Shown here piece by piece: positions 59,112 through 64,000 of a stretch of DNA of 64,000 nucleotides; within the stretch, counting starts at the first letter, position 1, and every line of letters starts with the position of its first letter. The translations under genes and the position numbers were made by a program. The stretch is from Humibacter sp. RRB41 (GTDB lineage Bacteria > Actinomycetota > Actinomycetes > Actinomycetales > Microbacteriaceae), in assembly GCF_022761015.1 (NCBI RefSeq), contig NZ_JAKWJQ010000005.1, positions 62,001-126,000 of the forward strand. Direction: 5' to 3'. A model generated the notes under the pieces. It was not told where the DNA came from, ran no database searches, and saw nothing but the letters and a program-made list of their open reading frames with translations.

Positions 59112-62100
59112 CTACCCTGAGACTTTCAGGGTGAGCGGCCGGCTCGACGTCGAACCGAACGAGTCCGTGAGTACGGCGACGATCTGGTGGTGACCTGGAG
59201 TGAGGCCGGTCAACGTCGTCGTGACTTTCTGAGCGCCCGGCGTGCCCGCCGTGAGCATCTGCTGATCGGCGAGGACCCCGTCGACATAAAGCTGGTATCC
59301 GGTTGCGTTCGTTCCCCACCACATGTTCGTAGTCACGGTCGTCGTCGACGTTCCGGCGTAGCCGTCATCGCTGACAACGGGCGGGCCAGGGTTTGCATCG
59401 GTGACGTCCACCGTGACCGACGTCGTCCCCGTCTGCCCGGCGCTGTTACTGAGCACCCCCGTGTACACGTAGCGACCGTTCGGCTGCCCCTCGATCGCGA
59501 CGGACGCGGACTGCGGCTGGTCGCCGTTCGCGAGCAGTGGCTCGCTGTAGATAAGGGTGTCGTCGCGGTAGAGCGAGTACTTCGTGGCGTTGCTGCCCCA
59601 CCAGTTGTTGAGCTGCACGGTGTAATAGCCGTCGGCCAGGCCCGTCTCCCAGCCCTGAGTCGTCGAGAGCGATGCCTGAGCGGGCCGGGAACTCTGCTGC
59701 ACGTTCACGCCATAGCCCACGCGAACGTTGTCGACCAGTTCGGTTCCATAGTTGCTGCTGTTGGCGTAATACGAGATGCGGCTGATCCCCGTCATCGACG
59801 TGCGGAACGCGGCGTCGGCGACGAGCTCGGCTCCGTCGACGTAGAGGTCGTACGTCTGGTTCACGGTGTCGATAACGAGCGCAAGGTGATACCAGTGTCC
59901 CGTCGTGTATGCACCGACGGTTGCCAGCGACGTGCCCTCGTACGCCTCGATGGATCCCTTCGTCGTGGCGACGGCGACGCTGGGCGTCGAACTCGTGCCG
60001 TAGATGTAGGGCGCGCTGAAGTAGTCCGCCTTGTTCGCCGCAGGATCGTCGGTGCGCTGCACGTCGGCTTCAACGGTCACCAGCCCCTTCAGCGGCGTGG
60101 CGAAGTCCAGGTCGGCGTTCGTGCTTCCGCTGTTCGTCGTGCGTGTGACCTGAAGCGAACGATTGGCGCCCGGAGCGTCGGTGATGACGTCCACCCCGCC
60201 TCCGGAGGTCGAGGTGGTCCAGCCGTCCGTGCCGGTGGTCAACGGACCATCGGGAATCGACGTGAAGTCGCTCGTCAGAAGCACGGTTCCCGATGTGGTC
60301 GCCATCAGGAGCGTCGGCGAGGTCGTGGTCTCGGCGATCTCGATCGGGCCGGGTGAGACGCTGGCGTTCCGGTAGCCGCTGAGCGAGGCCGTCAGCGTGT
60401 AGCCTCCTCCCGGGCCGAGGGCAGGGAAGTTGTAGTCGCCGTCGCTGTCCGTGGTGGTGGTCGCCACCGTGACGGCGCCCTTGCTGAGCGTCACGCGCGC
60501 ACCATCCAACGGCTTCGCGTGATCGTCGTCCACCGCTCCCTCGAGAGCGCCGGTGGTCGCCGTTGAGGTGAGGGAGATGTCGAAGCGCGTGCTGTCGCCA
60601 TTCGCGACGTTCACGGTCGAAGACACCGCTTTATACCCCGTCTTGGATGCTGTCACCGTCGCGCCCGAGGTGAAGGGCACATTCGGCACCACGTAATATC
60701 CGTTGTCGTCCGTCGTCGTCGCGAACGTGGTTCCCGCAGCCGACACAGACACGGCGACACCGCTCAGCGGGCTGCCGGAGGCGGAGGTGATCGTTCCGTC
60801 GATCGCTTCTGTTGTCGCGCCGGGCGCGGTCGAGTACTCGAACGCCCCGATATCGGCTGCACCGTTGTAGAGCTGGTCTCCTGCGTAGTCTGTGCCGCCG
60901 TTATCGGTGACGTCGGTCCCGGTGTCGATGAGGGCGGATCCGCCCAGCGGAGCATAGGCGTCGGCAGTCGCCAACGCCGGTCCGGATGTCGCTGTGCCGT
61001 ACGGGCCGGTCACGTCAGGGTCCGTGAATCGCGCGTCTCCGGTGACCGGTGACGAGTCCGCTGCGGGAACGGTCGCGGCTGGTCCCCCGTAGTAGTTGTT
61101 CTGGTAGGCGATGCTCGATGCGGTCGGCATGGCGACGGCGGCCTGTGTCGAATAGAACGCGTTGTCCGTGAACGCGTAATTGCTCGCCGTCATCAGCCAC
61201 GCCATCGAGGTCGCGGTGTTGTAGAACGTGTTGCCGTAGATCTGAGCGGTCGCACTGGCGGCCGAACCGAGCTGCATCGCGTACTTGGAGTTGTTCGCGA
61301 CGACGTTGTACCGCCAGACGCTGCTTCCGAAGTGGATCTGATAGTCGAGGAATCCGACGTCGTTGTTGTGCAGGTAGTTGTACTGCACGGTCATGTTCGT
61401 CGTTCCCATGTCAGGGTCGATGGCGTTCGAATCGCCGCCGCCGGCCTTGACAGTGGTGCCCATGACCTCGTTGTGCTCCGTGACGACGTTGTCGGAATAG
61501 TCGTACTCGATGCCCGACGTGCCGGTGCGATCCACCAGGTTGTCGCGCACGACGGCGCCGCGCACGCTGTTGAGGAGCATGCCGTTGGCGCCGTACTCCG
61601 TGCCGTTCTGGGTGATGTAGTTGTTCTCGACGGTGAGATCGGTGAACGGCGCGTAGTCCGGGTCATCGGCCGACGCGCGGGTGCCCCACCCGGTGGCGAC
61701 CGCCCCTGCATTCGTGCCGGCGTACTGCTTGGTCACGATGCCGCCGAACGAGGTGTTCTCGATCTTCGAGTTCTCGATGGTCATGTCGTTCAAGATGGTC
61801 GGTTGACCCGGTGCCGCCTCATCCGGCACTGTCGTCTCGAAGACGATGCCGCCGGTGTTCTTCATGCCGTCCCAGCCGGTGTCGAACGTTATCCCCGGCT
61901 TGTTGCCCGAGGTGCTGCCACCCATCCAGTCGACCTCGCCGGTGACGTCATGAACGTAGACGCCGTCGATCGTGAAGCCGGAGAGCGTCTGCTCGTCGTC
62001 GCCGCCGACGAAGATGCCGCGGAAGTCGCCGAGGTTGGTCCCGTCCGCGCCCGCGGACGGGTTGTCGTTGGTGACCTCGATGTTCTCGATCGTCCAGTAC

Positions 62101-62498
62101 TGCTGATTGAAGAGCTCCACGGCGTTTGCGACCTGACCGGCACCATCGACGCGCGGCTGCGCGCCAGAGCCATAGTCGCCGATCGTGATGTTCGCCGTGG
62201 CATCGCCGGAGCCCTTGGGCCACAGGGTGGTGCCCGACCACTCTGACCCGTCCGCCAGCAGGATGCGGTCGCCGGCCTGGAACGTGGTCGCGTCCACCTT
62301 CGCCAGCGACTTCCACGGCGCAGACGAGCTCGTCCCCTGATTGCTGTCGCTACCGAGCTGCGAGTCGACGTAGTACGTCGTTCCCGCTGCGGCGGCACGA
62401 GCGGGCGGCGGCGCAGTGAACGCCAGAGCCGTTCCAACGAGTGCGACCGCACACGCGGTGGCCGTCGCGCGAATCGCCGTGCCGATGAGGTGCTTCAT
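59112..62498 (-). CDS. Large secreted right-handed beta-helix protein with accessory domains (probable polysaccharide lyase or hydrolase)
   Basis: A 1128-residue secreted protein. Residues 1-37 are a signal peptide (ends ARAAAA). About 40-550 is a parallel beta-helix beginning GTTYYVDSQLGSDSNQGTS, the usual start of pectate-lyase-like proteins. About 560-640 and 645-730 are two carboxypeptidase-regulatory-like beta-sandwiches (SASGSPLSGVAVSV, DDDHAKPLDGARVTL). About 735-930 is a concanavalin-like (LamG-type) domain (HWYHLALVIDTVNQTYDLYVDG), and about 940-1128 two Ig-like repeats with LNNWWGSNATKYSLY and TTNMWWGTNATGYQLY. The ATG at 62498 follows AAGGGG. Catalytic type cannot be read, but context suggests attack on a pectin-like polymer. 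It is monocistronic, with a LacI-controlled promoter. Confidence 0.85.
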   Translation of the reverse strand: MKHLIGTAIRATATACAVALVGTALAFTAPPPARAAAAGTTYYVDSQLGSDSNQGTSSSAPWKSLAKVDATTFQAGDRILLADGSEWSGTTLWPKGSGDATANITIGDYGSGAQPRVDGAGQVANAVELFNQQYWTIENIEVTNDNPSAGADGTNLGDFRGIFVGGDDEQTLSGFTIDGVYVHDVTGEVDWMGGSTSGNKPGITFDTGWDGMKNTGGIVFETTVPDEAAPGQPTILNDMTIENSKIENTSFGGIVTKQYAGTNAGAVATGWGTRASADDPDYAPFTDLTVENNYITQNGTEYGANGMLLNSVRGAVVRDNLVDRTGTSGIEYDYSDNVVTEHNEVMGTTVKAGGGDSNAIDPDMGTTNMTVQYNYLHNNDVGFLDYQIHFGSSVWRYNVVANNSKYAMQLGSAASATAQIYGNTFYNTATSMAWLMTASNYAFTDNAFYSTQAAVAMPTASSIAYQNNYYGGPAATVPAADSSPVTGDARFTDPDVTGPYGTATSGPALATADAYAPLGGSALIDTGTDVTDNGGTDYAGDQLYNGAADIGAFEYSTAPGATTEAIDGTITSASGSPLSGVAVSVSAAGTTFATTTDDNGYYVVPNVPFTSGATVTASKTGYKAVSSTVNVANGDSTRFDISLTSTATTGALEGAVDDDHAKPLDGARVTLSKGAVTVATTTTDSDGDYNFPALGPGGGYTLTASLSGYRNASVSPGPIEIAETTTSPTLLMATTSGTVLLTSDFTSIPDGPLTTGTDGWTTSTSGGGVDVITDAPGANRSLQVTRTTNSGSTNADLDFATPLKGLVTVEADVQRTDDPAANKADYFSAPYIYGTSSTPSVAVATTKGSIEAYEGTSLATVGAYTTGHWYHLALVIDTVNQTYDLYVDGAELVADAAFRTSMTGISRISYYANSSNYGTELVDNVRVGYGVNVQQSSRPAQASLSTTQGWETGLADGYYTVQLNNWWGSNATKYSLYRDDTLIYSEPLLANGDQPQSASVAIEGQPNGRYVYTGVLSNSAGQTGTTSVTVDVTDANPGPPVVSDDGYAGTSTTTVTTNMWWGTNATGYQLYVDGVLADQQMLTAGTPGAQKVTTTLTGLTPGHHQIVAVLTDSFGSTSSRPLTLKVSG

Positions 62499-62625
62499 GA
62501 GGAACCCCTTGCGCTTCGGGCGCTGTCGCAGGCGCATGGCTGCGCGCAGCGACGAGACCCAGATTGGATACGTCGTCGTACTCGGGCCACACAGCGAGTT
62601 GCACATCGACAGGCGGCCGACGCTG

Positions 62626-62655
62626 ACATTAGTGATCGTTCACTATTTCTGTCAA
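62626..62655 (-). promoter_or_regulatory. Promoter with lac-like operator in the spacer (beta-helix gene)
   Basis: On the minus strand TTGACA (62655-62650) and TAATGT (62631-62626) are 18 bases apart. The 14-base palindrome AGTGATCGTTCACT (62631-62644) fills most of the spacer, so a bound repressor must exclude RNA polymerase. The reverse complement of this exact 14-mer recurs at 63875-63888. Confidence 0.8.
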
Positions 62656-62704
62656 CGGTTGCGGCAAGAACGCGAGCGCGATGACGCAGGAGCTTCGCCG
62701 TGGC

Positions 62705-63733
62705 TCACCGTGGGGCAGGTCCGCTCGACCCGCGCGCGATGAGCCTGCCCATGACCTGGTGCTCGAAGCTCGGAGGTTCCCGATCCTCGACCATTGCGAT
62801 CAGCTCGAGCATCGCCTGCCGTCCGATCAGCTCCAGGTTCAGCTCCACGGTCGTGAGGGTCGGGGAGAGGAATCGTCCGATCTCCTCGTTGTCCCAGCCG
62901 ACGACGCTGACATCGTCGGGAACGCGGATGCCGCGATCCTGAAGGCCGCGGATGACCCCGAACGCGACGAAGTCGTTGGCGGCGACGATGGCCGTCACCC
63001 CCGAGTTCGCCGGGAGATCGCGCCCTGCCTGGTAGCCGGACTCGACGGACCAGTCGCCCCCGACCACGCCGTAAGACTCCAATCCGAGTCTGTCGACGGT
63101 CTCGCGATAGACGGTGCGCCGATTGCGGGCCGACGTCCAATCCTGATTGCCTGCGACGTGCAGAAATCGACGATGTCCCAGATCGGCCAGATGCTGCACG
63201 ACTTCCGCTGCGAACGCTCCGTCCGCGAAGGCACCGGTCGAGCGCATCTTCTCGTCGTATTGGCCCATCACCTGCATGGGCACGGATGACGCCGGGAGCG
63301 GCGAGAGCATATCGCCGAGCGGGGTGAACGACAGGATGCCCTCCACTCGCTCGCTGTCCATCAGAGTGAGGACTCGTTGTCGGCGGCGAGCTTCATCGCC
63401 TTCAAGGCTGACCACGTCGATCTGATATCCAGCCTCGTGGGCAGCGGATGCAGCGCCGCGGAACGGTGTCGGCACGAAGTAGGTCAGCTCGGGAAGAACG
63501 ATCGCGATGCGATTCGTTCGCCGGGTGCGCATCGACCTGGCGATGAGATCCGGCCGATAATCCAGGTTGCGGATCGCCTTCTCGACCTTGTCAACCGTGG
63601 CGGGTTTCAGACCACCGTTGAATCGCAGGTAGCGCGAGACCGTCTGATGGGACACCCCGGCGAGTTCGGCTACCTGCATGATGGTCACGCGTTTGCGTCG
63701 AGGTGTGCCGGAGTCTGCGTCGTCGCTCTGCAT
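62705..63733 (-). CDS. LacI family regulator of the polysaccharide locus
   Basis: A 342-residue repressor. The helix-turn-helix VTIMQVAELAGVSHQTVSRYLRFNGG resembles E. coli LacI (VSYQTVSR) at the base-contacting positions. The sugar-binding core covers about residues 75-335 (IAIVLPELTYFVPTPFRGAASAAHEAGY, VSVVGWDNEEIGRFLSPTLTTVE). The start is the ATG at 63733 after GGAGGGACAGGA; the frame is open for 45 more codons upstream without family sequence. Identical operator copies flank the gene, one at the beta-helix promoter and one between this gene and the next binding protein. It should control both neighbours and itself. Confidence 0.93.
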   Translation of the reverse strand: MQSDDADSGTPRRKRVTIMQVAELAGVSHQTVSRYLRFNGGLKPATVDKVEKAIRNLDYRPDLIARSMRTRRTNRIAIVLPELTYFVPTPFRGAASAAHEAGYQIDVVSLEGDEARRRQRVLTLMDSERVEGILSFTPLGDMLSPLPASSVPMQVMGQYDEKMRSTGAFADGAFAAEVVQHLADLGHRRFLHVAGNQDWTSARNRRTVYRETVDRLGLESYGVVGGDWSVESGYQAGRDLPANSGVTAIVAANDFVAFGVIRGLQDRGIRVPDDVSVVGWDNEEIGRFLSPTLTTVELNLELIGRQAMLELIAMVEDREPPSFEHQVMGRLIARGSSGPAPR

Positions 63734-63874
63734 TCCTGTCCCTCCGCCTGTGGCCTCCCTGCAGAAGCAGGCGCCGATCGCTCGATTGCCCGAGGGCTGC
63801 AGAGCCGTTCTACGTGGCCGCACTCGCGTCGTAGGAACCCTATCGCCAGTCGGCAGCACTATTTGCACTCCGAT

Positions 63875-63928
63875 AGTGAACGATCACTTTTTCATGCTAA
63901 CGTGTCTGCGATCGGGAAAGCGGTTACC
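63875..63928. promoter_or_regulatory. Operator cluster between lacI and the second binding protein
   Basis: AGTGAACGATCACT (63875-63888) is the exact reverse complement of the site at 62631-62644. A second LacI/GalR-like site, GGAAAGCGGTTACC (63915-63928), resembles that at 58920-58933. A possible -10 (TAACGT, 63898-63903) lies between them for the plus-strand gene at 63969. Confidence 0.7.
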
Positions 63929-63968
63929 GCTCGATCACCTGGCAAGCACAACCTGGCAAGGAGGCCAC

Positions 63969-64000
63969 ATGTCACAGCAGCTCTCCCGGCGTCAGTTCGG
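63969..64000 (+). CDS. Solute-binding protein, N-terminal fragment (paralogue of 57548-58888)
   Basis: The first ten codons and two bases of a gene that runs out of the window: MSQQLSRRQF, with the same twin-arginine start as the binding protein at 57548-58888. AAGGAGG precedes the ATG by the same distance. The 32 bases 63954-63985 are identical to 58903-58872 read on the minus strand, showing a recent duplication or gene conversion. Being at the head of a plus-strand operon, it may be followed by the permeases missing from the first copy's operon, but that lies outside the window. Confidence 0.85.
   Translation, partial: MSQQLSRRQF

Noticed and set aside
1-64000. Search for tRNA, rRNA, CRISPR arrays, transposases, integrases and toxin-antitoxin pairs.
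   Set aside because: Nothing convincing was seen: no regularly spaced direct repeats, no DDE or serine/tyrosine recombinase motifs, and no cloverleaf-like segments in the gaps.

Overview
The window is high-GC DNA (not counted exactly) from an actinobacterium, most likely a member of the Microbacteriaceae. Supporting signs are rplA, rplJ and rplL of actinobacterial type, a RamB-type regulator beside aceA/aceB, a DinB-type (mycothiol-transferase-like) protein, and an intergenic repeat (17141-17234) of a kind I recall as common in that family. There is no phage, transposase, CRISPR array, tRNA or rRNA. It reads as a normal chromosome rich in catabolic and transport modules.

Layout. 1-162 is the end of rplA. 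It is followed by a secreted S53 peptidase and a DUF1801 protein. 2945-10110 is a catabolic island: aldehyde dehydrogenase, stand-alone Cache sensor and FCD regulator on the minus strand, and a CoA-transferase, glutaryl-CoA dehydrogenase and amidohydrolase on the plus strand. Together the enzymes would take glutarate semialdehyde to crotonyl-CoA. 10237-12323 holds a tyrosine phosphatase and an MFS transporter. 12370-17132 is the glyoxylate shunt (ramB, aceA, aceB). 17287-18535 holds a GNAT acetyltransferase and a YqaJ-like nuclease. 18606-22933 is a ROK regulator divergent from a sugar isomerase and two Gfo/Idh/MocA dehydrogenases. 22978-25086 is an FAD monooxygenase divergent from a TetR regulator. 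25140-30180 is a MacB-like ABC pair divergent from a two-component system. 31639-32995 is rplJ-rplL with its promoter, leader and terminators, about 31.7 kb from rplA.

33163-34948 is a MarR-MFS efflux operon behind a 25-bp palindrome. 35881-45357 holds two paralogous sugar ABC modules (solute-binding protein, two permeases, LacI), each with a LacI-type operator on the -35 box. 45450-49650 holds an aldo/keto reductase, a LysR regulator, and an FCD regulator divergent from an MFS transporter. 49682-53762 holds an MntR-type regulator, cystathionine beta-synthase, cystathionine gamma-synthase and a DinB protein. 53803-64000 looks like a plant-polysaccharide locus, possibly for rhamnogalacturonan: a GH106-like hydrolase, an esterase, a Tat-type lipoprotein solute-binding protein, a large secreted beta-helix enzyme, a LacI regulator and the start of a second, near-identical solute-binding protein.

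The most distinctive content is regulatory. Many of the regulators sit beside a readable palindromic operator that overlaps promoter elements. The clearest is a lac-like operator (AGTGAACGATCACT) present on both sides of the LacI gene at 62705-63733. A second theme is a set of long intergenic inverted repeats with the same architecture but different sequences.
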